64,000 nucleotides of DNA, taken from contig DATKAJ010000031.1 of NCBI GenBank assembly GCA_035498175.1, forward strand, positions 9,127-73,126, read 5' to 3'. This document shows positions 7,121-15,495 of this stretch, piece after piece. Origin of the DNA: JALORV01 sp035498175. GTDB lineage: Bacteria > Pseudomonadota > Gammaproteobacteria > Burkholderiales > Burkholderiaceae_F. The first letter of the stretch is position 1; every line of letters starts with the position of its first letter. Both the position numbers and the translations under genes were made by a program. The notes under the pieces are model-generated. The model worked only from the letters and a program-made list of their open reading frames with translations. It did not search any database and was not told the DNA's origin.

Positions 7121-8071
7121 ATGGACACGGTCACTGCACCGCTCACGATCGCCGACGAAGTCCTCGGCGTACGGGACTTGCGCAAGCTCTATGGCGACAC
7201 GCTGGTGGTGGACGGCATCTCGTTCTCGATCCGCCGCGGCGAGTGCTACGCGCTGCTCGGACCCAACGGGGCGGGCAAGACAACGACGCTGCGCTGCTGC
7301 CTCGGACTGACCCGGCCCGATGGCGGGACGATCCACCTCGTCGGTGAGCCCGTGCCGCGCGAGGCTCGCCGGGCGCGCATTCGCGTCGGGGTCGTGCCGC
7401 AGGCCGACAACCTCGATCCGGATTTCACCGTGAGCGAGAACCTTGTGGTCTACGGCCGCTACTACGGACTTCCGGATCGCGAGGTCAAGCGGCGTCTGCC
7501 CACACTGCTGGAATTCGCGAGCCTCGGCCACAAGAAAGACGCGCGCATCGGCGAACTGTCCGGCGGAATGAAACGACGGCTGACACTGGCGCGCGCGCTG
7601 GTCAACGATCCCGACCTGATCTTCATGGACGAGCCGACGACCGGACTCGATCCCCAGGCGCGGCACCTGATCTGGGAGCGGCTCAAGGCGTTGCTCGCGC
7701 GCGGCAAGACGATCCTGCTGACGACGCACTTCATGGACGAAGCGGAGCGGCTTGCCGACCGCCTGGCCGTGATCGACCACGGGCGCATGATCGCCGAGGG
7801 CGAACCGCGCGAACTGATCCGCGAGCACATCGAACCGCAGGTGATCGAGATCTACGGCGATGGCGCGCGATCCTGGGCCGAATCGGTCGCGCGGCCGCTG
7901 GTCCCGCGCATGGAGATGACCGGCGAGACGGTCTTCTGCTACGCGCGTGATCCGGCGGCCCTGCTCGACGCGCTCGAAGCGGGACCGGGCCTGCGTTACC
8001 TGCATCGGCCGGCCGATCTCGAAGACCTGTTCCTGAAGCTGACGGGGCGCGAAATGCGCGACGAGTCATGA
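7121..8071 (+). CDS. ABC exporter ATP-binding protein, NodI-like
   Basis: This is the ATPase of an ABC-2 type exporter, 316 residues from the ATG at 7121. It has Walker A (GPNGAGKTTT), the family-typical VVPQADNLDPDFTVSENL, the signature LSGGMKRRLTLARAL, Walker B with DEPTTGLDP, and the switch histidine in LLTTHFMDEAE. The sequence resembles NodI and its betaproteobacterial relatives, but no nod genes are present, so a role in nodulation is not implied. It overlaps the permease gene by 4 bp (ATGA), indicating a two-component exporter of unknown substrate. Confidence 0.9.
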   Translation: MDTVTAPLTIADEVLGVRDLRKLYGDTLVVDGISFSIRRGECYALLGPNGAGKTTTLRCCLGLTRPDGGTIHLVGEPVPREARRARIRVGVVPQADNLDPDFTVSENLVVYGRYYGLPDREVKRRLPTLLEFASLGHKKDARIGELSGGMKRRLTLARALVNDPDLIFMDEPTTGLDPQARHLIWERLKALLARGKTILLTTHFMDEAERLADRLAVIDHGRMIAEGEPRELIREHIEPQVIEIYGDGARSWAESVARPLVPRMEMTGETVFCYARDPAALLDALEAGPGLRYLHRPADLEDLFLKLTGREMRDES

Positions 8072-8877
8072 GCGCGGAAACCGTAAACGCAACGACCGAC
8101 TCGACCTGGGCGCCGCCGCGGCTGTCATGGCGCTTCATTCCGGTGTGGCGGCGCAACTTTCTCGTCTGGCAGAAGCTCTTCGTCGAACGCCTGCTGACCA
8201 ACGTCGTCGAGCCGTTGCTGACGATCGCTGCGTTCGGCTACGGCCTCGGCAGCCTGCTGCCGCAGGTCGACGGGGTCAGCTACCTGCAGTTTCTTGCGAG
8301 CGGCTCGATCGCGATGAGCGTGATGTACTCGGCGAAGTTCGAGTCGCTCTGGGGCGCGTTCTCGCGCATGCACGTGCAGAAGACCTGGGATGCGATCCTG
8401 CATACACCGCTGGCGGTCGACGACCTGCTCCTCGGCGAGATGATCTGGGCCGCGAGCAAGGCCACATTCACGGCCTTCTGCATCCTGGTGATGATCTGGC
8501 TGCTCGGCATCGCGCGCGAACCGCTGTCGGTGCTGGTATTGCCCTGCGCTTTCTTCATCGCACTCGTGTTTTCGGCGATGGCGCTGATCGTCAACGCCGT
8601 GGCCCGCAGCTACGACCTGCTGTCCAACTACTTCACCGTGGTCGTCATGCCGCTGGTGTTCCTGTCAGGCGTGTACTTTCCGCTCACACAACTGCCGGAC
8701 TGGCTGCGCACTCCGGCCGAGTGGCTGCCGGTGACGGCTGCGGTGAACCTGGTGCGACCCCTGGCTTTGGGGCGCTGGCCCGTCGAGCCGGCGCGCGATC
8801 TGCTGCTGCTGGCGGCCTGGGGCGCGGTGTGCTTCGCGCTTGCGCTCGGACTGACGCGCCGCCGCCTGCTGAAATGA
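8068..8877 (+). CDS. ABC-2 type exporter permease, NodJ-like
   Basis: The product is a 269-residue integral membrane protein with about six hydrophobic segments (first near 50, last near 250). It has the ABC-2 permease pattern, including the C-terminal MPLVFLSGVYFPLTQLPDWL segment before the last helix. It is the partner of the upstream NodI-like ATPase, with which it overlaps by 4 bp, and its stop overlaps the start of cutA in the same way. The substrate cannot be read from the sequence. Confidence 0.88.
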   Translation: MSAETVNATTDSTWAPPRLSWRFIPVWRRNFLVWQKLFVERLLTNVVEPLLTIAAFGYGLGSLLPQVDGVSYLQFLASGSIAMSVMYSAKFESLWGAFSRMHVQKTWDAILHTPLAVDDLLLGEMIWAASKATFTAFCILVMIWLLGIAREPLSVLVLPCAFFIALVFSAMALIVNAVARSYDLLSNYFTVVVMPLVFLSGVYFPLTQLPDWLRTPAEWLPVTAAVNLVRPLALGRWPVEPARDLLLLAAWGAVCFALALGLTRRRLLK

Positions 8878-9209
8878 ACGGCGACGTGCTCATCGTGCTG
8901 ACGAACTGCCCGGACAGCGACGTGGCAGATCGCATCGCGCGCACCCTGGTCGAGCAGAATCTGGCGGCCTGCGTCAACCGGCTGCCGGCCGTGCACTCGA
9001 TCTACCGCTGGCGCGGCGCAATGGAGGAGGCAGATGAACTGCCGCTCTTGATCAAGACGACGACAGCGCGCTATGCCGAGGTCGAGCACACCATCCGCGC
9101 GCTGCATCCGTATGAGGTCCCGGAGATCGTTGCCTGGCCGGTGACGGCGGGCCTGCCTGAATATCTCGCCTGGGTCGCCGACGAAACGCGGCGCCCGATC
9201 CGCGCGTGA
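8874..9209 (+). CDS. cutA: Divalent-cation tolerance protein CutA
   Basis: The product is 111 residues, the full length of CutA, a small trimeric alpha/beta protein of the ferredoxin-like fold. The family markers are IARTLVEQNLAACVN, SIYRWRG, LLIKTT and HPYEVPEI. Its precise role is debated; E. coli mutants were linked to copper tolerance. The ATG at 8874 overlaps the permease stop by 4 bp, so it is translationally coupled to the exporter. Confidence 0.93.
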   Translation: MNGDVLIVLTNCPDSDVADRIARTLVEQNLAACVNRLPAVHSIYRWRGAMEEADELPLLIKTTTARYAEVEHTIRALHPYEVPEIVAWPVTAGLPEYLAWVADETRRPIRA

Positions 9210-9619
9210 CCGGGGCGCGCAACATGGTCCGCATCGACAAATGGCTGTGGGCGGCGCGCTTCTTCAAGACGCGTTCGCTCGCCGCACAGGCCGTCGAGCG
9301 GGGTCGCGTCCGAGTTGACGACCGCAGCATCAAGCCGGCGCGTGGCCTGTGTCCGGGCGAAACATTGTTGATCGAGCGCGGTGAGGAGCGGATCGAACTT
9401 GTCGTCTGTGCGCTGTCAGAAATCCGCGGCCCGGCGCCGGTGGCGCAGCGCCTTTATGCAGAGGCGCCGGCCAGCCGCGAGCGACGTGCGCGGCTGGCCG
9501 AGTCGCGGCGTCTCGCGTGCGAACCGGCCTTAACTCTCCGTGGACGGCCGACGAAGCGCGACGCGCGCCGACTGAAGCGTTGGCTCGACCCGGCGGTCGA
9601 GGTTGATCAGGACTCCTGA
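9206..9619 (+). CDS. hslR: S4-domain RNA-binding protein, Hsp15-like
   Basis: The product is 137 residues from a GTG at 9206 that overlaps the cutA stop; an ATG at 9224 (MVRIDKWLWAAR) is an equally likely start. The S4 domain lies near the N-terminus (RIDKWLWAARFFKTRSLA), and the basic C-terminus with RPTKRDARRLKRW is typical of Hsp15. In E. coli, Hsp15 binds stalled 50S subunits carrying nascent peptidyl-tRNA. It ends only 5 bp from the convergent corA stop. Confidence 0.87.
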   Translation: MTGARNMVRIDKWLWAARFFKTRSLAAQAVERGRVRVDDRSIKPARGLCPGETLLIERGEERIELVVCALSEIRGPAPVAQRLYAEAPASRERRARLAESRRLACEPALTLRGRPTKRDARRLKRWLDPAVEVDQDS

Positions 9620-9624
9620 CGCGC

Positions 9625-10722
9625 TCAGCGCAGCCAGCGCGGCGGGCGGGGCGTGCGCGGGCGTTCGAGAATGCGCCGTGCCCAGAAGTACAGCAGCATC
9701 ACGATCACGATCGCCGCCATTGTGGCTATCGTCCACCAGAAGCCGTCGAGCTCCGCGAGCAGCGGCATGTGGTGGAAGTTCATGCCGAAGATGCCGCTGA
9801 TCAGCGTGAGCGGCGCGAAGATGGCAGCAATCGCCGTCAGCTTGCGGACGATCTCGTTGGTCTGGTGGGTGTTGGCAGAGAAGTGCAGCTGCACCGCCGA
9901 TTCCGCCGATGCTTCCAGCCGCTGGGCGTGGTGTAGGACGCGATGGATGTGTTCGAGCACGTCGTTGAGGCGGACCAGATAGGCGTCGTTCACGTTCGCG
10001 TCCGGCGTGTCCTCGAGGTAGGAATCGCGCAGTTCGGTCAGCGCATCGTGCTGCCCCTCGCACAGATGTTCGAGCTTGCGCAACTCGATTCGCGCCTCGA
10101 GCAGCGCCGACCAGTTGTTGAAGGGCCGGCGCGGGTCGAGCAGGTCGCGCTGCCAGCGATCGAGACGGTCCGAAAGCGGTTCGCGCAGCTCGAGGTAGCG
10201 GTCCACCATGCCATTGAGCATGCGCAGCATCAGTTCGCCAGGGGACTTCGGCAGGCGTGAACGTTCCGACGCGTCGGCCCGTACTTTCGGGTCAAGCAGG
10301 CGTTGGCGCAGCAACTCCATGGTCTTGCTGGTGTCCTGGCGCACTGTCACCAGCAGGCGTTCGAAGAGGAAGAACGTGATCGGCCGGGTGACGATCTCCT
10401 GCAGCATTCGCCGCTTGTCTGCCGTCCCCGATTTTTCCTCAAGCGGTCGCACTTCGCCGACCGCCAGTTTGCGGAACACCAGCATGTCGTAGGTGCTGGT
10501 GCTGTCGAAGTAGGAGGGGTGCTGCAGGTTGGCCGCATCCTGCAGGTGCAGTTCGTCGATCCTCGCGCCGACGACGCGCTGGACCGCGTCGCGCAGCCCT
10601 TCCGGGTTGGACTGGGCTTCGTCGTGCAGCACGTCGAGCCACAGGAAACCTTCTGCCGGCAGGCCGCCCGGTTCCGCGGCCAGCTCGGCCGCACGCTGTG
10701 CGCCGACCTCGATCCACTTCAC
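9625..10722 (-). CDS. corA: CorA-family magnesium/cobalt transporter
   Basis: The product is 365 residues. A large cytoplasmic alpha/beta domain is followed by two C-terminal transmembrane helices. The signature GMN motif is at residues 313-315, right after the first helix (ISGIFGMNFHHMP). CorA proteins are pentameric Mg2+ channels; family members differ in metal preference (Mg, Co, Ni, Zn). The C-terminus ends in a short basic, proline-rich tail. The gene lies 10 bp downstream of hemB on the same strand and could be co-transcribed with it. Confidence 0.92.
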   Translation of the reverse strand: MKWIEVGAQRAAELAAEPGGLPAEGFLWLDVLHDEAQSNPEGLRDAVQRVVGARIDELHLQDAANLQHPSYFDSTSTYDMLVFRKLAVGEVRPLEEKSGTADKRRMLQEIVTRPITFFLFERLLVTVRQDTSKTMELLRQRLLDPKVRADASERSRLPKSPGELMLRMLNGMVDRYLELREPLSDRLDRWQRDLLDPRRPFNNWSALLEARIELRKLEHLCEGQHDALTELRDSYLEDTPDANVNDAYLVRLNDVLEHIHRVLHHAQRLEASAESAVQLHFSANTHQTNEIVRKLTAIAAIFAPLTLISGIFGMNFHHMPLLAELDGFWWTIATMAAIVIVMLLYFWARRILERPRTPRPPRWLR

Positions 10723-10732
10723 ACTGCAGCCC

Positions 10733-11740
10733 TCAGCGTTCCGACTTGAGCCAGCGCGCTACTGGCAAGGCGAAGTACGTCAGCACGCCGTCGGCGCCCG
10801 CCCGCTTGAACCCGAGCAGCGATTCCATGACCACCTTCTTCTCGTCGAGCCAGCCATTGGCCGCGGCCGCCTTCAGCATCGAATACTCGCCGCTAACCTG
10901 GTACACGAACGTCGGCGCCCGGAAGGTGTCCTTCACACGGCGCACAATGTCCAGGTAGGGCATGCCGGGCTTGACCATCACCATGTCCGCGCCCTCGGCG
11001 AGATCGAGGCCGACTTCCCACAACGCCTCGTCGGTGTTCGCAGGGTCCATCTGGTAAACCATCTTGTTCGACTTGCCGAGATTGGCCGTCGATCCCACCG
11101 CGTCGCGGAACGGGCCGTAGAACGCGCTCGCATACTTGGCCGCGTACGCCATGATGCGTGTGTGGATGTGCCCGGCCTGCTCGAGCGCCTGACGGATCGC
11201 GCCGATGCGCCCGTCCATCATGTCGCTGGGCGCGACGATGTCGACGCCGGCTGCTGCCTGCATCAGCGCCTGTCGGACCAGCACCGCGACCGACTCGTCG
11301 TTGAGCACGTAGCCGTCGTCGTCGATCAGTCCGTCTTGGCCATGCGTCGTATAAGGATCGAGCGCGACATCGGTCAGTACACCGAGTCCCGGAAAGCGCT
11401 GCTTCAGCGCCGCGACCGCGCGGGGTACTAGGCCTGAAGGATTAGTGGCTTCGGCTCCGTCTGCCGATTTCAGACTGCCTTCGATGACCGGAAACAGTGC
11501 CATGACCGGGATGCCGAGCTGCACGCATTCCTCGGCGACCGGCATCAGCTCGTCGATCGACACGCGTTCGATCCCGGGCATCGACGCGACCGCTTCGCGC
11601 CGGCGCTGGCCGTCGAGGATGAATACGGGGTAAATCAGGTCATTGGCCGTCAGCACGTTTTCGCGCATGAGCCGGCGGGAAAAGTCGTCGCGGCGCATGC
11701 GGCGCATGCGCACGGCGGGGAACTGACCAAGGATGTGCAT
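10733..11740 (-). CDS. hemB: Porphobilinogen synthase (delta-aminolevulinate dehydratase)
   Basis: HemB condenses two 5-aminolevulinates to porphobilinogen in tetrapyrrole synthesis. From the ATG at 11740 it has 335 residues; a TTG at 11755 is an alternative. The Schiff-base lysines are visible at K202 (YAAKYAS) and K257 (MVKPGMPYLD). The metal region reads LTDVALDPYTTHGQDG, with aspartates in place of the zinc-binding cysteines, so it is the magnesium-type rather than the E. coli zinc-type enzyme. The leader contains a tandem 11 bp repeat and an orphan plus-strand terminator. Confidence 0.96.
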   Translation of the reverse strand: MHILGQFPAVRMRRMRRDDFSRRLMRENVLTANDLIYPVFILDGQRRREAVASMPGIERVSIDELMPVAEECVQLGIPVMALFPVIEGSLKSADGAEATNPSGLVPRAVAALKQRFPGLGVLTDVALDPYTTHGQDGLIDDDGYVLNDESVAVLVRQALMQAAAGVDIVAPSDMMDGRIGAIRQALEQAGHIHTRIMAYAAKYASAFYGPFRDAVGSTANLGKSNKMVYQMDPANTDEALWEVGLDLAEGADMVMVKPGMPYLDIVRRVKDTFRAPTFVYQVSGEYSMLKAAAANGWLDEKKVVMESLLGFKRAGADGVLTYFALPVARWLKSER

Positions 11741-11761
11741 GAGGGGAAGTCCCAACTCGAA

Positions 11762-11784
11762 GTCCGCTATCGGGTCCGCTATCG
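11762..11784. repeat. Tandem 11 bp repeat in the hemB leader
   Basis: GTCCGCTATCG occurs twice, at 11762-11772 and 11774-11784, separated by one G (period 12). It lies 22 bp upstream of the hemB start codon. The spacing of just over one helical turn would suit cooperative protein binding, but no known regulator site is recognised. Confidence 0.6.
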
Positions 11785-11856
11785 TGACCGAAGATGATGG
11801 TGATCCGTCGTCTCCCGCTTGACCTCCCTGAGCGGGCGCCCATCAAAGGCGTTACT

Positions 11857-11884
11857 GCCCCGGAACTTTCCGGGGCATTTTTTT
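11857..11884 (+). terminator. Strong intrinsic terminator on the plus strand without an obvious gene
   Basis: GCCCCGGA (11857-11864) pairs perfectly with TCCGGGGC (11869-11876) around an ACTT loop, followed by A and seven T (11878-11884). The T run is on the plus strand only. Both neighbouring genes, engB and hemB, are transcribed on the minus strand, where no T run follows the stem. So the terminator has no visible client. Confidence 0.75.
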
Positions 11885-11913
11885 CGCCGGCCATGATACG
11901 GCCGGCCGGGCGT

Positions 11914-12540
11914 TCAGGAGAAAAGCCAGCGTGTCAGCGCTTCGGCGAGTTCCTCGACGCCCTCACGTTTGAGCGCCGAAAACAGCTGCGCGCTGGCGCG
12001 CGGCCCGATCGCCGCCGCGCGCTTGCGCGCGATCGCTAGGGCACCCCGCCGGTCGGCCGTGCCGAGCTGGTCGGCCTTGTTGAGCAGGAAGTGCAGCAGG
12101 CATCCGCGGCGATCGATGAACTGCAGCAGGGCTTCGTCACCCGGCATGAACGGCCGTCTCGCGTCCATCACCAGGACGATACCGATCAGTGACTGGCGAT
12201 TGCCGACGTAGCCGCCCACGAGCGTGTCCCACGTTGCACGTTGACCCGCGTCGGCGCGCGCATAGCCATAGCCGGGAAGATCGACCAGCGCGCCGCGATC
12301 GACGCGCACGCCACTCGTGTCCTTCTCGCTCAAGGTGAAGAAATTCAGCAGCTGGGTGCGGCCCGGCGTCTTGCTTGCAAAGGCGAGCTGACGCTGCTGG
12401 GTCAGCACGTTGATGACGGTCGACTTGCCCGCGTTCGAGCGGCCGGCAAAGGCGATTTCCGGGAGCCCGGGGGGAGCGATGGCGCCGAGGTCCGCCACCG
12501 AAGTCGCGAAGCGCGCAGAGTGAAACAGCGACAGGGACAC
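11914..12540 (-). CDS. engB: Ribosome biogenesis GTP-binding protein EngB (YihA/YsxC)
   Basis: EngB is a small essential GTPase needed for large ribosomal subunit assembly. From the GTG at 12540 the protein is 208 residues, the normal size; the open frame upstream has no family similarity. The G1 motif is GRSNAGKST, G3 is DLPGYGYA and G4 is NKAD. It is divergent from the cytochrome c4 gene and reads toward hemB after a 173 bp spacer. Confidence 0.94.
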   Translation of the reverse strand: MSLSLFHSARFATSVADLGAIAPPGLPEIAFAGRSNAGKSTVINVLTQQRQLAFASKTPGRTQLLNFFTLSEKDTSGVRVDRGALVDLPGYGYARADAGQRATWDTLVGGYVGNRQSLIGIVLVMDARRPFMPGDEALLQFIDRRGCLLHFLLNKADQLGTADRRGALAIARKRAAAIGPRASAQLFSALKREGVEELAEALTRWLFS

Positions 12541-12564
12541 GGTCGAGACGGGACGGGAGTTCGG

Positions 12565-12570
12565 TAGAAT
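12565..12570 (+). promoter_or_regulatory. Possible -10 box upstream of the cytochrome c4 gene
   Basis: TAGAAT followed by ACGCGGC resembles sigma-70 -10 elements of betaproteobacteria. No good -35 is seen 16-18 bp upstream, and the start codon is ~113 bp away. This is a weak prediction. Confidence 0.3.
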
Positions 12571-12682
12571 ACGCGGCTTTGCAGAGCGGCCCAGCCGGAG
12601 TAGAGGGGCGTCCGGCGGCGCCCGCGGAGGTCCCTCCGCCGCGCAGTGGCCGGCTCGCACTCAAAACCACTTAGGGCGAGTG

Positions 12683-13336
12683 ATGAGAATTTCGATGTGG
12701 CTTCGTTGCGGGGTCATGCCCCTGGCGCTCGGCGCATGGGTGGCGACAGTCCTGGCTGAGGCCCCGGCCACCCCGAAGGCCGACGCGGCGAAGGGCCAGC
12801 AGATCGCGAGCCAGGTCTGCTCGACCTGCCACGCAGCTGACGGCAACTCCACGATCCCTGGCAATCCGAAGCTGGCGCAGCAGCACTCCGCCTATCTGGT
12901 CAAGCAGCTTACGGATTACACCGTGCGCAACGGCGAGCAGAAGCCCGCGCGCGAGAACCCGATCATGAACGGCATCGCACCCAGCCTGTCGGAGCAGGAC
13001 CGCCGCGACGTGGCTGCCTGGTTCTCCGGTCAGGAGCAGAAGCCCGGAACAGCCCGCAACAAGGACACGCTCGAACTCGGTCAGCGCATCTTTCGCGCCG
13101 GCCTGCCCGAAAAGGCGCTGCCTGCGTGTTCTGGATGCCATAACCCGACCGGCGCGGGCATCCCGAACCAGTATCCGCGACTCGGTGGCCAGCACGCGGA
13201 GTACGTCGAGGCCACGCTGAAAGCGTTCCGTGACGGCACCCGCCGCAACAACGTCCCGATGCAACAGATCGCCGCGCGCCTGTCGGACGCCGAGATGCGC
13301 GCGGTCGCTGACTACATTCAGGGCCTGCGGCGCTAG
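12683..13336 (+). CDS. Diheme cytochrome c4
   Basis: The product is 217 residues from the ATG at 12683 (AGGGCGAG ribosome-binding site). A signal peptide ends near residue 25. Two haem c motifs follow: CSTCH (C46, C49, H50) and CSGCH (C149, C152, H153). The two halves are similar, as in cytochromes c4, which are periplasmic electron carriers to terminal oxidases. The intervening stretch GNPKLAQQHSAYLVKQL and the C-terminal ADYIQGLR are typical of the family. It is convergent with guaC. Confidence 0.93.
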   Translation: MRISMWLRCGVMPLALGAWVATVLAEAPATPKADAAKGQQIASQVCSTCHAADGNSTIPGNPKLAQQHSAYLVKQLTDYTVRNGEQKPARENPIMNGIAPSLSEQDRRDVAAWFSGQEQKPGTARNKDTLELGQRIFRAGLPEKALPACSGCHNPTGAGIPNQYPRLGGQHAEYVEATLKAFRDGTRRNNVPMQQIAARLSDAEMRAVADYIQGLRR

Positions 13337-13360
13337 CGATCCAGGCCGCGCGCCCCCGAC

Positions 13361-14395
13361 CTAGTCGAACACCTCGTTCACCTGCTGCGAGACACGCACA
13401 AAGCTCGTGCGCTTGGAAAATTCCTTGAGCCGACGCGCGCCGACGTAGGTGCACGCCGAGCGGACGCCGCCGAGGATTTCCTGCGCGGTGTTGGCCACTG
13501 GCCCGCGATAGGGCACCAGGACCTCCTTGCCCTCGGCCGCGCGGTAGCCGGCGACGCCGCCGGAGTAGCGCTCCATCGCCGCCTTGCTGCTCATGCCATA
13601 GAAGCGCTTGTAACTCGAGCCACCGCGCTCGACGCGCTCTCCGCCCGACTCGTCATGGCCTGCGAACATGCCGCCCAGCATGACGAAGTCGGCCCCGCCG
13701 CCGAAGGCCTTCGCGACGTCGCCCGGAGTCGTGCACCCGCCATCGGCGCAGATGAATCCCGACAGGCCATGCGCGGCGTCCGCGCATTCGATCACCGCTG
13801 AGAGCTGCGGATAGCCGACGCCTGTCATCTTGCGTGTCGTGCAGACAGACCCGGGGCCGATGCCTACCTTGACGATGTCCGCGCCGGACAGGATGAGCTC
13901 TTCGGTCATCTCGCCGGTGACGACGTTGCCCGCCATGATCACCAGCTTCGGGTACTGCGTCCGGATCCGGGTCACGAAGGTGACGAAGTTCTCGTGGTAG
14001 CCGTTGGCGACATCGATGCATACGTATTCGAGGGCGTCGCCGGCAGCGTCCATGACGCGCCCGAACTTGTCCTCGTCCGCCTTCGTAATGCCCATCGAGT
14101 AGAACGCCGCGGACTTGCGCTGCAGCGAGCGGAAGAACGCGACGCAGTCCTCGACGCTGTAGTGCTTGTGCAAGGCGGTCGACAACCGGAACACGTCGAG
14201 GGCTCGCGCCATTTCGAAGGTTCCCGTCGTATCCATGTTGGATGCAATGACCGGAATGCCGTGATACTTCACGCCGGCGTGGCGGAACGCGAACTCGCGT
14301 GTGATGTCCACATCAGACCGGGAGGTCAGGGTGGACCGCTTGGGCCGGATCAGGACGTCCTTGAAATCCAGCTTGACCTGGTATTCGATGTGCAT
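13361..14395 (-). CDS. guaC: GMP reductase
   Basis: GuaC reduces GMP to IMP with NADPH, returning guanine nucleotides to the IMP pool. The product is 344 residues, a TIM-barrel protein. It lacks the CBS domains of IMP dehydrogenase. The catalytic cysteine is C185 in GIGPGSVCTTRKMTGVG. The start MHIEYQVKLDFKDVLIRPKRSTL is typical of class 1 GMP reductases. It stands alone on the minus strand between cytochrome c4 and msrP. Confidence 0.94.
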   Translation of the reverse strand: MHIEYQVKLDFKDVLIRPKRSTLTSRSDVDITREFAFRHAGVKYHGIPVIASNMDTTGTFEMARALDVFRLSTALHKHYSVEDCVAFFRSLQRKSAAFYSMGITKADEDKFGRVMDAAGDALEYVCIDVANGYHENFVTFVTRIRTQYPKLVIMAGNVVTGEMTEELILSGADIVKVGIGPGSVCTTRKMTGVGYPQLSAVIECADAAHGLSGFICADGGCTTPGDVAKAFGGGADFVMLGGMFAGHDESGGERVERGGSSYKRFYGMSSKAAMERYSGGVAGYRAAEGKEVLVPYRGPVANTAQEILGGVRSACTYVGARRLKEFSKRTSFVRVSQQVNEVFD

Positions 14396-14530
14396 GGCGC
14401 TTCCGGGGCAATATCGCGATCGAGTCTAGCCGCGCGAAACCGGCCTTAGCTCTGGCGGCAATGGCCTCACCTTCGTGAGGGTGTAAGGAATGCGCGCGTG
14501 CCGCGACTGTAGGCCATTCGAGGACACCAC

Positions 14531-15478
14531 ATGATCTGGAAATCACCGGCGCCCATCGCGCCCTCCGAGATCACCGACGAGCGCAATTTCCGCCAGCGGC
14601 GGCGCACGCTGCAGGCGGGCGCCGCCGCAGCGGTTGCCGCTGCGCTGCCCGCACGCGGGTCGGCACAGCTGGCGACAAGCCTTGCCGCGCGTCCCGGCAA
14701 CTTCTCGACGATGGAACGACCGACGCCGGCGAATCTCGTTACCTCGTACTGCAACTTCTACGAGTTCGGCACCGACAAGGACGATCCGCCGCGTCGGGCG
14801 CCGAAGCTGCTGCGCACGCGTCCATGGACAGTCCGGGTCGAAGGCGAGGTCAGGGCGCCGCGGACCTTCGACATTGAAGACCTGCTGAAACTGGCACCGC
14901 TCGAGGAGCGCGTTTATCGGCTGCGTTGCGTCGAAGGCTGGTCGGCGGTCGTCCCCTGGATCGGCTACCCGCTCGCCGAACTGATCCGGCGGGCCGAGCC
15001 CACCGGCAACGCGCGGTTCGTGGAATTCACCACGCTGGCCGATCCGAAGCAGATGCCGGGACTCGGCTACCCGGTGCTCGACTGGCCCTACAAGGAGGCG
15101 TTGCGCCTCGACGAAGCAAAGCATCCGCTGGCGCTGCTCACCTTCGGCATGTACGGGCAGGTCCTACCGGCGCAGGACGGCGCGCCGCTGCGCATCGTCG
15201 TGCCGTGGAAGTACGGCTTCAAGAGCGCCAAGTCGATCGTTCGCATCCGCTTCACGGAGAAGCAGCCGGCTACCGCCTGGCAGACCGCCAACCCCGGCGA
15301 ATACGGCTTCTATTCGAACGTGAATCCTGAGCGCGATCATCCGCGCTGGAGCCAGAAGACCGAGCGCCGGCTCGGCGAGGACATCTTCAGCCGGCGACGG
15401 CCGACGCTGATGTTCAACGGCTACGCCGAACAGGTCGCGAGCCTTTACACCGGCATGGATCTGATGAAGCTTTACTGA
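14531..15478 (+). CDS. msrP: Protein-methionine-sulfoxide reductase, molybdenum-binding subunit MsrP
   Basis: MsrP is a periplasmic molybdoenzyme that repairs oxidised methionines in envelope proteins. The product is 315 residues. A Tat signal is seen near residues 23-28 (RRRTLQ) followed by an Ala-rich h-region. The molybdenum-coordinating cysteine is C133 in RLRCVEGWS. Later segments such as LTFGMYGQVLP and VPWKYGFKSAKSI match the family. msrQ follows after 17 bp. The precursor would use the TatABC system encoded at 54431-56025. Confidence 0.96.
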   Translation: MIWKSPAPIAPSEITDERNFRQRRRTLQAGAAAAVAAALPARGSAQLATSLAARPGNFSTMERPTPANLVTSYCNFYEFGTDKDDPPRRAPKLLRTRPWTVRVEGEVRAPRTFDIEDLLKLAPLEERVYRLRCVEGWSAVVPWIGYPLAELIRRAEPTGNARFVEFTTLADPKQMPGLGYPVLDWPYKEALRLDEAKHPLALLTFGMYGQVLPAQDGAPLRIVVPWKYGFKSAKSIVRIRFTEKQPATAWQTANPGEYGFYSNVNPERDHPRWSQKTERRLGEDIFSRRRPTLMFNGYAEQVASLYTGMDLMKLY

Positions 15479-15495
15479 GCCTTCAACATTGCGGG

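Noticed and set aside
7121..8877. NodI/NodJ similarity as evidence of a nodulation locus
   Set aside because: No nodABC or regulatory nod boxes are present, and NodIJ relatives are widespread exporters in betaproteobacteria.
11741..11890. 6S RNA or another known structured RNA ending at the orphan terminator
   Set aside because: The region has a CCTGAGCGG string that recalled 6S RNA, but the length and the closing stem of 6S RNA are absent.
11794..12039. An 81-codon plus-strand frame crossing the hemB-engB spacer
   Set aside because: It runs through the strong terminator stem and its T run and then antisense into engB. No family pattern is visible.
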